From Robiginitomaculum sp. (GTDB lineage: Bacteria > Pseudomonadota > Alphaproteobacteria > Caulobacterales > Maricaulaceae): 64,000 bases of DNA. Each line of letters opens with the position of its first letter. The first letter of the stretch is position 1. Location of the stretch: positions 1 through 64,000 of the forward strand of contig WFUF01000008.1 in NCBI GenBank assembly GCA_015485155.1, read 5' to 3'. Shown here piece by piece: positions 1 to 8,558 of this stretch. A model generated the notes under the pieces. The model had not been told where the DNA came from. It searched no databases and saw nothing but the letters and a program-made list of their open reading frames with translations. The translations under genes and the position numbers were made by a program.

Positions 1-149
1 TCAGGAGCAGCATCAATATCCGCATAATCCTGAAAATCACCAAAATACTTGGTAATCGCAGCAGTCAATGTCGTCTTGCCGTGATCAACGTGACCAACCG
101 TCCCAACATTAACGTGCGGCTTGTTACGCTCAAACTTCTCTTTTGCCAT
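1..149 (-). CDS. tuf: Elongation factor Tu, N-terminal 49 residues (cut by window edge)
   Basis: GTPase that carries aminoacyl-tRNA to the ribosomal A site; cytosolic. The visible residues begin [16 protein letters not shown] and contain the G1 P-loop GHVDHGKTT (about residues 19-27), which is diagnostic for EF-Tu. The reading frame runs off the left edge just after the ADIDAAP stretch, before the switch I region. The ATG has a good AGGAAGG ribosome binding site a few bases upstream. The gene lies downstream of tRNA-Tyr and tRNA-Gly on the same strand, the usual alphaproteobacterial arrangement, so it may be transcribed with them. Identity is certain; only the start is visible. Confidence 0.96.
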   Translation of the reverse strand, partial: MAKEKFERNKPHVNVGTVGHVDHGKTTLTAAITKYFGDFQDYADIDAAP

Positions 150-545
150 TTCAACCTTCCTGTGAGTTTTGCGCGACAGCCGAACCAAACAGATGCCGCA
201 GCCAAGTTATTCCTAAAACGAGCAATCGCCCGTCATTTATTTCAATTTTCGCCCCATTACCAGCGCTATCTGCATCCCTTTGGCGAAACCCGCAATACAC
301 CACCTAAACAGTATTAGCCAAAACAAGGCCACCAACCCAGGCAATCAACGCTACACATACCGAACCTTAGCATCAGAAAAATACCTGATTGATGCGCCTA
401 GCTGCTTGACATCTGCATATCCCCAGAACCGACAATAGGCAAGTTTACAATACTAAACACAACCAATAGCAACAGACTGCACTTAACTCCTTCAGTAAAA
501 TTCGCCATATTGCTCGCAAGGATATCGGCTGGCAACTGATTTTGC
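150..545. other. Intergenic region between tRNA-Gly and tuf
   Basis: About 400 bases of AT-rich sequence. I see no convincing gene: the open frames here are antisense to tuf or cross the tRNAs. It is probably the untranslated leader and promoter region of tuf on the minus strand. No clear hairpin terminator or riboswitch was recognised. Confidence 0.5.
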
Positions 546-619
546 TGGAGCGGGTAGCGGGAATCGAACCCGCATCTTCAGCTTGGAAGGCTGTGACTCT
601 ACCATTGAGCTATACCCGC
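546..619 (-). tRNA. tRNA-Gly (anticodon TCC)
   Basis: Read on the minus strand the gene starts GCGGGTATAGCTC and ends TACCCGC-T-CCA. The seven-base acceptor stem GCGGGTA/TACCCGC pairs perfectly, the T arm contains GGTTCGAATCC, and the anticodon loop CTTCCAA gives anticodon UCC for glycine (GGA/GGG codons). The 3' CCA is encoded. It sits 66 bases downstream of tRNA-Tyr and upstream of tuf on the same strand, so processing from a common transcript is likely. Confidence 0.96.
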
Positions 620-685
620 CCTGTCAGCAAAACTGCACAAAAATGTAAGATGCGCCAAGCTTATATACGAGCGATTCAGATGAAA

Positions 686-771
686 TGGTGGAGGGGGCTG
701 GATTCGAACCAGCGTACGCTCACGCGGCCAGATTTACAGTCTGGTGCCTTTAACCACTCGACCACCCCTCC
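686..771 (-). tRNA. tRNA-Tyr (anticodon GTA)
   Basis: An 86-nt class II tRNA with a long variable arm (CCGCGTGAGCG). The acceptor stem GGAGGGG pairs with CCCCTCC, the discriminator is A, and CCA is encoded. The anticodon loop CTGTAAA gives GUA for tyrosine. The T arm has GGTTCGAATCC. It is the first gene of the minus-strand tRNA-Tyr / tRNA-Gly / tuf group and lies head-to-head with the rlmB-like gene. Confidence 0.96.
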
Positions 772-958
772 TTAAAAATTTCAAACGTAACCTATCGTAA
801 AATAAGCAACGAAAAAATTACTTCTCTCCCATCAAAAAATAAGCCTTCGCCGCTTCATCCGATTTTTTTGGACAAAAAGTGCAAAGACTTTGCTAGAACC
901 TGAGAAGCGGAATATAGAGACAAGTTCCAAAACCTGCAACTAGGCAAAGAGACTTTTT

Positions 959-1729
959 ATGCACAAACCCAGCAAAAAGACAATCGCCCGGGGACGAGCA
1001 AAAAACCAAGCAAATTCAACGACTAAATTATGGATTTGGGGCACGCATGCTGCGAATGCGGCTCTGTGCAATCCCAAACGCAAGGTCTTGCAGGTATTAG
1101 TCAGCAAGAACGCCATGTCCCGAATTGCCAAAAACACTCTGCCTCCAGGCATCAGGACTTGCGACCCGCAAAGAATCAGCGATGCCCTGCCAGCAGGCGC
1201 TGTGCATCAGGGCATAGCCGTACAAGTCACCCCCTTACCAGTAATTTCACTTGAGGATGTCACAGAGCGCCAGACCGGCCCGCTGTTAATGCTTGATGGG
1301 ATCAGTGACCCCAGAAACATTGGCGCTATTTTTCGATCTGCTGCGGCTTTTGGTGCCAGCGCTATTATTGCTCAGGATCGCCATATGCCGGGCCTGCATG
1401 GAACTTTGGCCAAGGCTGCGGCTGGTGCCATCGAAACCGTGCCGTTTATTCCGGTAGTTAACCTGGCACGAACACTGGAAAAACTCGAGCAGGAAGGTGT
1501 GCAGAGCATTGGCCTGACCGGAGAAACCGATTGCCGGATCGATCAGGCTGCCGATGCGCGCCAGGTTGTTCTGGTATTAGGGGCCGAAGGCAAGGGCCTG
1601 CGCCCCAATGTGGCCAGACATTGCGAAGTATTGGCCAGAATTCCAATGACCAGTGCCATGCAAAGCCTGAATGTGGCCTCAGCAGCCAGCATTGCCCTTT
1701 ACGAGTTGACGCGCCAACAGGTACTTTAG
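959..1729 (+). CDS. rlmB: 23S rRNA 2'-O-ribose methyltransferase of the TrmH/SpoU family (RlmB-like)
   Basis: SAM-dependent methyltransferase that probably methylates a guanosine ribose in 23S rRNA (G2251 in E. coli), in the cytosol. 256 aa, normal for RlmB. The N-terminal part (about 25-95) carries the small L30e-like substrate-binding domain, beginning at LWIWGTHAANAAL. The SPOUT knot domain follows with all three motifs: motif 1 DPRNIGAIFRSA (118-129), motif 2 LGAEGKGL (207-214) and motif 3 SAMQSLNVASAASIALYE (232-249). An alphaproteobacterial rlmB/trmH gene commonly faces the tRNA-Tyr/tRNA-Gly/tuf cluster, as here. The exact target nucleotide is inferred from the family. Confidence 0.88.
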   Translation: MHKPSKKTIARGRAKNQANSTTKLWIWGTHAANAALCNPKRKVLQVLVSKNAMSRIAKNTLPPGIRTCDPQRISDALPAGAVHQGIAVQVTPLPVISLEDVTERQTGPLLMLDGISDPRNIGAIFRSAAAFGASAIIAQDRHMPGLHGTLAKAAAGAIETVPFIPVVNLARTLEKLEQEGVQSIGLTGETDCRIDQAADARQVVLVLGAEGKGLRPNVARHCEVLARIPMTSAMQSLNVASAASIALYELTRQQVL

Positions 1730-1786
1730 ATCAGAACGCCAAAATACCTGCAAAACCCGGATTAAAAAACTCCATCCTGTTTTCCC

Positions 1787-2133
1787 AGTTGATAAGAGCA
1801 AGAGGCAGAGCCAATTTGTATGACTGCCTGTTAAAACCATTTGTGCGATGCAAACCGGCATAGCCCTTAATTCTTATCAGGTTTTGAAGAAATATTTACC
1901 TGTCAAAGAGCGTTTTTTCGGGAGCTTTACCCCAACCCTTACATTATAACAGTTTTTGGGAAGGCGGGCGCCTTTTGCACTTATCCCCTTATTGTAAGGG
2001 TCAGTCAGTGTCATCAAGGGTCATCTAAGGGTCATCTGATTATCAAAAAGTGCTGTTTTGGTATGATCACAGGGGATATCAAGTATCACCCAAGGGACAG
2101 CCGAAAAATGGCACTGACCCTAATAGTGACCCT
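1787..2133 (+). repeat. Dispersed intergenic element, copy 1 (AGGGTCA-rich)
   Basis: First of three related non-coding copies (others at about 23.0-23.4 kb and 47.7-48.05 kb), all in the same orientation. The best conserved core is 1892-2133. It starts ATATTTACCTGTCAAAGAGC, then has CTTACATTATAACAG, CACTTATCCCC, then AGGGTCA at 1997, 2017 and 2028, then GTGCTGTTTTGGTATGAT, GATATCAAGTATCAC, AAGGGACAG, and inverted copies TGACCCT at 2115 and 2127. A weaker similar part extends left to a GATAAG near 1790. It lies between rlmB and the GFA gene, both on the plus strand. This copy has fewer inverted TGACCCT units than the other two. Confidence 0.85.
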
Positions 2134-2205
2134 GGACTGCGACACATTTTATTACCCCGTAAATAGCTATTGCCCAATACGCACAAACCCGTCAGACTAT
2201 CTTGC

Positions 2206-2583
2206 ATGACAGCCTTGAAATATTCTGGACATTGCGGGTGCGGCGCTGTGCGGTTCATGGCCACAGGCAAACCGAAATTTGTTGGAGTTTGCCATTGTTC
2301 TGATTGTCGTAATTATACCGGCGCGGTATTTTCGACTTTCGCCGGCTTCCTGAACGAACAAGTCAAGTGGCTGGGCGAGCCGCGCAGCACTATCAGCAGC
2401 TCTCCCGGCGTAGCCCGTGGGTTTTGCGCCAAATGCGGAACCCCCATGTCGTACAAGGGACAAAAATGGGACGGTGAAACGCATTTGTTTTTGGGCACAT
2501 TTGACGACCCGGAGGCGCTTCCCATCCAAGGGCCAATGGGCCAGGTTTTTGAGCATGAGAAACTATCCTGGGTGAAATTATGA
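2206..2583 (+). CDS. GFA/CENP-V fold zinc protein
   Basis: 125 aa, typical of the GFA (glutathione-dependent formaldehyde-activating enzyme-like) family. All seven zinc cysteines are present: C10 and C12 (GHCGCGAVRF) with C74 and C77 (FCAKCGTPMSY) for the structural zinc, and C29, C31, C34 (CHCSDCRNYTGA) for the second zinc. Most family members are not formaldehyde enzymes and have no known substrate, so I do not assign a reaction. I chose the ATG at 2206, where the family normally begins; a TTG 36 bases earlier is possible. Its stop overlaps the start of the acyl-CoA dehydrogenase (ATGA), which implies co-transcription and translational coupling. Confidence 0.88.
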   Translation: MTALKYSGHCGCGAVRFMATGKPKFVGVCHCSDCRNYTGAVFSTFAGFLNEQVKWLGEPRSTISSSPGVARGFCAKCGTPMSYKGQKWDGETHLFLGTFDDPEALPIQGPMGQVFEHEKLSWVKL

Positions 2584-4229
2584 AACCGAACAATCCACGC
2601 GACCATCTGGCCACTCATGATGTGCTGAACCAGCCACCTTTGCCCGGTGATTTTGATCTGTTTAACGATCCGGCCATGCAAGATAGTTTGGCCATGGCCG
2701 CGTCACGCCTGATTAAATATGGCGGCACTGACAGCACCCTGGCCCAACAGGCAAAGCATTTTGGCAATTTTGGCAAGCTGGCCGGCAGTGAACACAGCCG
2801 GGAGCTTGGGCGACTGGCCAATGAAAACCCGCCAATTCTGCGCGCCTTTGATGCCAGAGGGCGGCGCATTGATGAAATTGAATACCACCCGGCCTATCAC
2901 CAATTGATGACAATGGGTCTGGATAATAATGTCGCCTCTATCGCATGGACCAGCAAAAATGCCGGTCACATCGCCCATGCCGCTTTGGGTCAGATGATGT
3001 CATGGCCTGATACCGGGGTTGGCTGTCCGATGACCATGACCTATGCCGTGGTTCCAGTCTTGCAAAACGACGAATGGGCGGCCAAAAACTGGCTGCCGGG
3101 CGCTTTGGCTGGTAAATACGACCAAAGATGCTGCCCGCCCGAAGAAAAATACGGGCTTACATTTGGCATGGCCATGACTGAAAAGCAGGGCGGATCTGAC
3201 CTTCGCGCCAATACGACCAAAGCAAAAACTACAAATGATGGCGAGGCCGAATTAACCGGGCACAAATGGTTTTGCTCGGCACCGATGAGTGATGCCTTTT
3301 TGACCTTAGCATATGAGGACAAAGGGCTTTCTTGTTTTTTAGTACCAAAGTGGAAGCCCGATGGAAGCCGCAATGCCATTGAAATCCAACGGCTAAAAGA
3401 TAAGATGGGTGATCGCTCCAATGCCAGCAGCGAGATCGAATATCGCGGCGCTTGGGCAAAACGTATTGGCGAGCCGGGGCGCGGCATAGCCACCATTATC
3501 AACATGGCACACCATACCAGATTTGATTGTGTTTCCGGCTCTGCTGCCGGCATGCGCAAATCGGTAAAACTGGCGGCGCATCATGTGTCATACCGCACCG
3601 CATTTCAGCGCAAATTGATCGACCAGCCATTGATGCAAAACACTTTGGCTGATCTGGCACTGGAATCCGAAGCGGCCATGGCCCTGGCATTTGCGGTAGC
3701 CGCCAGCTTTGATGCGGCACCGCACAGCCCATATCAGGCGGCTTTGTCGCGGGTGCTGACCCCGATTGCAAAATACTGGGTATGCAAGCGCCAGCCGTCC
3801 GTGGTGGCTGAGACTTTGGAATGTCTTGGCGGGGTTGGCTTTGTTGAGGAAACCGGAATGCCAAACCTGTTTCGCACCTCTCCACTTAACAGTATATGGG
3901 AAGGCTCTGGCAATGTGATTGCTTTGGATATCATGCGCGCCATGAATAATGAGAAAGTTTCCGCCATACTTGCCGATGATATGAGCCGAATTGGTGACGA
4001 AATCACAGATTTGCGCCCCCTTACTGACTGGCTGATTGAAAACAGCAATGCCGATCCGAGACTGTTTGCCGAACGTGCGGCCATTGCCTTTGCTGCTGAT
4101 GCCCTGCCCGCTGGCCCTTTGCGCGAGGCATGGATCAGTTTGCGCCTGCAATCACCCAGTCATATATGGGGTGCCAATGCTGCCCAAATTGATCGTGAGG
4201 CCCTGTTAAAGCGCACACAGGGTTGGTGA
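2580..4229 (+). CDS. aidB: AidB-type acyl-CoA dehydrogenase
   Basis: FAD-dependent acyl-CoA dehydrogenase fold protein of the AidB subfamily, 549 aa (E. coli AidB 541). Recognisable pieces: GVGCPMTMTYAVVPVLQ (about 145-161), AMTEKQGGSDLRAN (the FAD/substrate loop, about 198-211), CLGGVGFVEE and NSIWEGSGNV near residues 415-446, the latter holding the conserved glutamate (about E441). E. coli AidB belongs to the adaptive response to alkylation damage and binds DNA through a C-terminal basic domain; the C-terminus here (about 450-549) is similar in length, but DNA binding is not shown. Start overlaps the stop of the GFA gene by four bases, so the two form one unit. The pairing suggests a detoxification role (inference). 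Confidence 0.88.
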   Translation: MKPNNPRDHLATHDVLNQPPLPGDFDLFNDPAMQDSLAMAASRLIKYGGTDSTLAQQAKHFGNFGKLAGSEHSRELGRLANENPPILRAFDARGRRIDEIEYHPAYHQLMTMGLDNNVASIAWTSKNAGHIAHAALGQMMSWPDTGVGCPMTMTYAVVPVLQNDEWAAKNWLPGALAGKYDQRCCPPEEKYGLTFGMAMTEKQGGSDLRANTTKAKTTNDGEAELTGHKWFCSAPMSDAFLTLAYEDKGLSCFLVPKWKPDGSRNAIEIQRLKDKMGDRSNASSEIEYRGAWAKRIGEPGRGIATIINMAHHTRFDCVSGSAAGMRKSVKLAAHHVSYRTAFQRKLIDQPLMQNTLADLALESEAAMALAFAVAASFDAAPHSPYQAALSRVLTPIAKYWVCKRQPSVVAETLECLGGVGFVEETGMPNLFRTSPLNSIWEGSGNVIALDIMRAMNNEKVSAILADDMSRIGDEITDLRPLTDWLIENSNADPRLFAERAAIAFAADALPAGPLREAWISLRLQSPSHIWGANAAQIDREALLKRTQGW

Positions 4230-4392
4230 AACGAAGGTCAGGGTTACGGCCCTACAATCAAAATAAATAGCACGCTAAATTCAGTAATGTTGCAAATATT
4301 CAGCCTTTGTGATAGGAGAACATTATTATAATGGTGTTCATTATTACTAACAATCAGCCAACAGAAAGCGGCTGAATTTCTGGGGGGCAGAA

Positions 4393-6204
4393 ATGCATAA
4401 GACAGGTATAATATTTATAATTGGTTTTGTCCTTTTTTCTCAAAATGCAATTGCACAAAGACTGGATTTCAACTCTGCTATTTTACCAAGTCACAGATCA
4501 GTCGCCGTCAATGACACTTTTAGCCATTTTGCCGTAATTATTAATTCCTCCAGCACCGATACCTTTACCAATTGCCGTTTGCGGGCCACTGGCAATATTG
4601 CTGGAGATGATGAAGCCTTGCGCCGGGCCAGCTTCACCTACCAGACCGTTGACGCAAGTAACAGCTTAACCGGAACACCCAATACCCCGGTCGACATTCC
4701 ACCTGGTGGCACACAGTATTTCGTGTTTTCCATGGATGCTGGAGCGATAATAAGCAATATCAACGCCTTTGTCGGCCAAACCATCTATATATTATGTGAT
4801 AATGCTTCTGGGCAGGAATTCACCTATCTAAACACATCTTCCTTATTTTACTCAGATATTAAAGCTCCCATGGATGCTCTGGCCATTGCATCAACTCCAT
4901 CAAATGATGGCGTAATGCGCATTTCCAATGCCGGGGCAACCGGAGCCTTTTCGTTAGCTGCAACCAATCTTGGATCAGCAGGGGCCAACGAGAACGTCAT
5001 AGTAACACCAACTTTGGAAGTTCAAACTGAACCATTTGCCTTTAACCGCGAACTGGTAACAAGCAATGCATTTTCAAAACTGGCGGAACTTTCTATTTGT
5101 GAAACCAATCCGTCTGATGGCACTTGTCTGGCTCCGGCGGCCGCCAGCGTCACTGCCTCTTTAGGCACCGGGGTCTCTACATTTAGCGTGTTTGTTACTC
5201 CAGATGCCGAATTAGGAGCTGCGCTTTTGCCGCAATGGCTGCGCATCACGGTTAATTTTGTTCCTGAAACTGCTGCATCAGATGAAATCGCAGGCCGAAC
5301 CAGTGTGGCATTGCAGGCGCCGGGCAGCTTAACTGGTTCTGCGGATACCTTTGCCGGACTTAGCCCTGGGCTATATACATTTCGCTCCCGCCCTCACATT
5401 TTTACTTCAGCCGCCGGTAACAAGGATGGTGAATTTATCGTGTTTGACCCCCCCACTCCCGCCGCCAGTGATAAGCTTGGAAGAACAGCCAATGCTGATA
5501 ATCCACTTATGCATTCAGGATGGGGCTTGGGAATTTTATTTGCAAGACTATTTGATGGCGGCAATGTTGCTCTGCCAGTAAAGCTGGATGATACATCCAA
5601 CATTGCCAATCTTCATGCTGATATTCGTAACCCAAACGATCCCGACAAACCACCAAACGGAACCGCAGTAACGCCCCCTGCACCAAGAACACATAATGGA
5701 ATGGGCTATACCATGGTTCGCGACCCGCAGGATTGGCCCGGAGATGAATTGGTCTTGCTGCAAAAGGCTGCCAATGACACCACGATGAAGAATTTTACCA
5801 ACAATCTGGGAATTGCCCTTAACAATAACGCCACCCTTTCAGTGCCCGTGCGCAACCCGGCTACCGGCGCCGTAGAAGGAACCTTAAACCTTGGCCCCAA
5901 TGATACTACGAGTCAGCTAGATATTCTTGGATGTATGATGCGGATTGTCCAGCAACCCCCAGACTTTCAGGCGTTTTTCATTTATTTTGTTGTAACCTTC
6001 GCGGATATAGCTGCCAATAGTTGCGCCAGCCCCGGTGAATTTTACATGGTAATTAATGAAAGCATTTTGGCTGAACGAGCATATGAGCCTACACAGTCGG
6101 GAAGCTCCTATGCAAGTGTAACCCTGTTCGGTATGCCGGAGACTCCAACCGAAGGCCAGGGGATTGTTTTTGCCTCTGAGTTCAGAACGCTTGGTGGACT
6201 ATAG
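4393..6204 (+). CDS. Large secreted protein of unknown function
   Basis: 603 aa. The N-terminus MHKTGIIFIIGFVLFSQNAIA is a clear Sec signal peptide with cleavage after AIA-Q. The mature part is rich in Ser, Thr, Asn, Ala and Gly with alternating hydrophobic residues, as in beta-sandwich extracellular proteins, and has only a few scattered cysteines. No transmembrane anchor, lipobox, LPXTG motif or autotransporter C-terminus is visible, so it is probably periplasmic or released. I do not recognise the family. It starts 163 bases after aidB behind an AT-rich leader and has a strong GGGGGG ribosome binding site, so it probably has its own promoter. Confidence 0.75.
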   Translation: MHKTGIIFIIGFVLFSQNAIAQRLDFNSAILPSHRSVAVNDTFSHFAVIINSSSTDTFTNCRLRATGNIAGDDEALRRASFTYQTVDASNSLTGTPNTPVDIPPGGTQYFVFSMDAGAIISNINAFVGQTIYILCDNASGQEFTYLNTSSLFYSDIKAPMDALAIASTPSNDGVMRISNAGATGAFSLAATNLGSAGANENVIVTPTLEVQTEPFAFNRELVTSNAFSKLAELSICETNPSDGTCLAPAAASVTASLGTGVSTFSVFVTPDAELGAALLPQWLRITVNFVPETAASDEIAGRTSVALQAPGSLTGSADTFAGLSPGLYTFRSRPHIFTSAAGNKDGEFIVFDPPTPAASDKLGRTANADNPLMHSGWGLGILFARLFDGGNVALPVKLDDTSNIANLHADIRNPNDPDKPPNGTAVTPPAPRTHNGMGYTMVRDPQDWPGDELVLLQKAANDTTMKNFTNNLGIALNNNATLSVPVRNPATGAVEGTLNLGPNDTTSQLDILGCMMRIVQQPPDFQAFFIYFVVTFADIAANSCASPGEFYMVINESILAERAYEPTQSGSSYASVTLFGMPETPTEGQGIVFASEFRTLGGL

Positions 6205-6294
6205 ACGCGTACATATCCTTTTAAGCAGCAATTGGCTTTGATGCGTTGTTTGCCAACATATTGGTTGGAAGTGCTCTGGTATTTAAGCCCGGCC

Positions 6295-7206
6295 TTAACC
6301 TTCCAACAATGCCAGTTCCAGATTCTGCATGGCCTGTGAGGCTGCGCCCTTTAGCAGATTATCCAATACCGAAACCACAACACCATGCCGGCCATCCTTG
6401 CTAACATCAAGGCCGCCTATCACCGCATTGGGTGAATATGCAATATCGGCAACTTTTGGGATTTCCCTGGTTATTTTAACCAGTCCAGATTCTTGGTAAA
6501 ATTCTTCCAGCCTTGCCCTTAATTCTTCCTCATCCTGACTTTGGGTAAAGTCCATATGAATGGTCAAAGACAGGCCCCGGAAAAATGATGCAACATGAGG
6601 ACTGAACCTTACCTGCTGCCCCAAATGAAGGCTGATTTCGCGCTCATGAATATGGTCGCTTAAAGTATAGGGTAATAAATTATCCTTCAGGTTATTGGGA
6701 TCATTGCGCGGATTTGGGGTGGCGCCAGCGCCTGAATAGCCGGAAACACCAAATATCACAGGCGGCAATGCCAGAATATCCCGCAAGGGAAACAACGCTA
6801 ACTGTGCCGCCGTTGCATAACAGCCCGGGTTGGAAATGCGCTTTGCCTTCCTGATATGCTGATTATTGATCTCCGGCAGGCCATAAACCCAGTCATCGCA
6901 AAACCTATAATCAGCACTAATATCAAGAATGCATAAATCCATACCAGCTAGCTCAACTTCTCTTACCCAGTGCCTGGCCTGTCCATTGGGAAGCGCCAGC
7001 ACCAAGGCATCAATATCCTTAAACTTGCTGATCTGCGAGGGCTGCAAGGAAATATAATCCAGATTAGAGTTTTGTATTGGCTCATTAGCCTTGCTTGAGG
7101 AGGAGGCAAAGGCAAGCTGCATATGCGGGCTATCTTTTAACAAGGCGATAAGTTCCGCCCCGACAAAACCGCGGCCCCCGACCAATCCTATTTGCAAGGA
7201 GCTCAC
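6295..7206 (-). CDS. argC: N-acetyl-gamma-glutamyl-phosphate reductase
   Basis: NADPH-dependent reduction of N-acetylglutamyl-5-phosphate to the semialdehyde, third step of arginine synthesis. 303 aa, the shorter class of ArgC. The N-terminal Rossmann motif GLVGGRGFVGAELI (7-20) binds NADP, and the catalytic cysteine is C129 in SNPGCYATAAQLALFPL. VSGYSGAGATPN follows. The start is GTG at 7206, overlapping the argB-GNAT stop by four bases (GTGA). It is the last gene of the minus-strand cluster deacetylase / argB-GNAT / argC. Confidence 0.93.
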   Translation of the reverse strand: MSSLQIGLVGGRGFVGAELIALLKDSPHMQLAFASSSSKANEPIQNSNLDYISLQPSQISKFKDIDALVLALPNGQARHWVREVELAGMDLCILDISADYRFCDDWVYGLPEINNQHIRKAKRISNPGCYATAAQLALFPLRDILALPPVIFGVSGYSGAGATPNPRNDPNNLKDNLLPYTLSDHIHEREISLHLGQQVRFSPHVASFFRGLSLTIHMDFTQSQDEEELRARLEEFYQESGLVKITREIPKVADIAYSPNAVIGGLDVSKDGRHGVVVSVLDNLLKGAASQAMQNLELALLEG

Positions 7207-8558
7207 GACTTCTTCCCCTCACATCTGTCTTCCCCCACAAAAGCATCAGGCAGGCCCGAAATATACCCCACATGATTTGCCAGACCGGGCCAGTTTACTT
7301 CCCCAATCCAAAATACCTGCCACATTCCCATTCTGGCACTGCCATCGGCTTCAGCAAAATAAAACTGGTTCACCGGATTGCCCACCCTGGAGCGCCAGAA
7401 CATATTTGGGGATTGGGCACGCAATTCCTTCCAGACAGCAGCGCCAAGCCCCTCACCTCTGGCTTCTTCGAGTACAGCAAATTTATCAAGATACAGCAGG
7501 CCATTTTGCCGGGTTACCAGAGCAATAGCCCGATTGCTATCGGATGCCACCGCAAAGTCCAATTCCATATCACGCCAATATTCCGGCGCCAGCCGGCGAC
7601 CAAAGGCCTGTTCAATCAACTGGCAGACCTTACCTCCATCCAGTTCAGATTTTTGCCGTTTTACCTCAATCATCTCGCCCTTGCGGATCAAGGTACCGGA
7701 GCCGCTATGGGTGAACAATTCCTTGATTAACGCATCAGGCCGGGTAATGGCCGCCGAAGCCGTAAGCGGCAGCTGCCCCAACATTTCGCTGATTTGCTGG
7801 ACCTTTAACTTCATGCCGCCCTGTAACCAGTCCTGCCTCATTAGCTCATTATATTCACTGGTTAGATGAATCACCGAGATACGCTGCTGATCAGCATCTA
7901 AAATTGCTCCGGCCGGAGTCAGAAAAATGATTTTCTGTGGCCGTAAACCAATAGCCAATTGCCGAACCAGTGCATCAGCATTGATATTTACCTCACCGCC
8001 ATCTTCAGCAATGGCAATACTGCTAAGTATTGGCAGTTCCCCGCGTTTGGTAATTTTAGATATTGATTCTAAGTCAATTTGCACAGGAGTTCCAACCCGT
8101 CCCAGATTCTCCTCATCCACCAATTCGGCCATAACCAGCTCTGCCGGGCAAAATCCGGCACGAACCCCATAGGCATTCAACGCAGAAATGAAATCCAGAC
8201 TACAGGCACGCAAAGCTGCTGATACTATTGGCATGGCCCGATCATCAGTAACCCGCAAGCCGTTATTGCGACGGGTCTCAGCTCCGGCCCGGGCCAGTGC
8301 CTCATCAATTTGCGGCCCCCCGCCATGCACCACGATCGGACACAAGCCCAGCTTTTGCAAAAAAGCCAGGCTGGAGCAAATGGTCGGCAATTCATCACGT
8401 AAGGTTCCACCGCCAATTTTGATAATGGCAAAACGGCTGCGCTCAAGCCTGCCAAATTGTTTTAGCCATGCTCGCACCTCCCGGCCTTCGGTCATGGCTC
8501 CGAGCAGTTCTCTAACTACCTGCCGGGTTTCCCTGTGATTTGTATCTTGATCAGCCAT
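7203..8558 (-). CDS. argB: Bifunctional N-acetylglutamate kinase / N-acetylglutamate synthase (ArgB-GNAT fusion)
   Basis: Carries out steps 1 and 2 of arginine synthesis: acetylation of glutamate and phosphorylation of N-acetylglutamate. 451 aa. The amino-acid kinase domain (about 40-290) has KIGGGTLRD (47-55) and the substrate loop VHGGGPQID (77-85). The C-terminal GNAT domain (about 300-445) has the acetyl-CoA loop EARGEGLGAAVW. Such fused NAGS/K enzymes are characterised in Xanthomonas and Maricaulis maris; there the kinase domain binds arginine and gives feedback control (established for the family, not shown here). The ATG at 8558 is preferred over a TTG 36 bases upstream; it lies inside the end of the deacetylase gene (8-base overlap). 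Confidence 0.92.
   Translation of the reverse strand: MADQDTNHRETRQVVRELLGAMTEGREVRAWLKQFGRLERSRFAIIKIGGGTLRDELPTICSSLAFLQKLGLCPIVVHGGGPQIDEALARAGAETRRNNGLRVTDDRAMPIVSAALRACSLDFISALNAYGVRAGFCPAELVMAELVDEENLGRVGTPVQIDLESISKITKRGELPILSSIAIAEDGGEVNINADALVRQLAIGLRPQKIIFLTPAGAILDADQQRISVIHLTSEYNELMRQDWLQGGMKLKVQQISEMLGQLPLTASAAITRPDALIKELFTHSGSGTLIRKGEMIEVKRQKSELDGGKVCQLIEQAFGRRLAPEYWRDMELDFAVASDSNRAIALVTRQNGLLYLDKFAVLEEARGEGLGAAVWKELRAQSPNMFWRSRVGNPVNQFYFAEADGSARMGMWQVFWIGEVNWPGLANHVGYISGLPDAFVGEDRCEGKKS

Noticed and set aside
81-317. Plus-strand 78-codon frame at the left edge
   Set aside because: It is antisense to the tuf start and has no coding signature.
1787-2133. Dispersed element as an insertion sequence
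   Set aside because: No transposase frame, no clear terminal inverted repeats or target duplications were visible; kept as an unclassified repeat.
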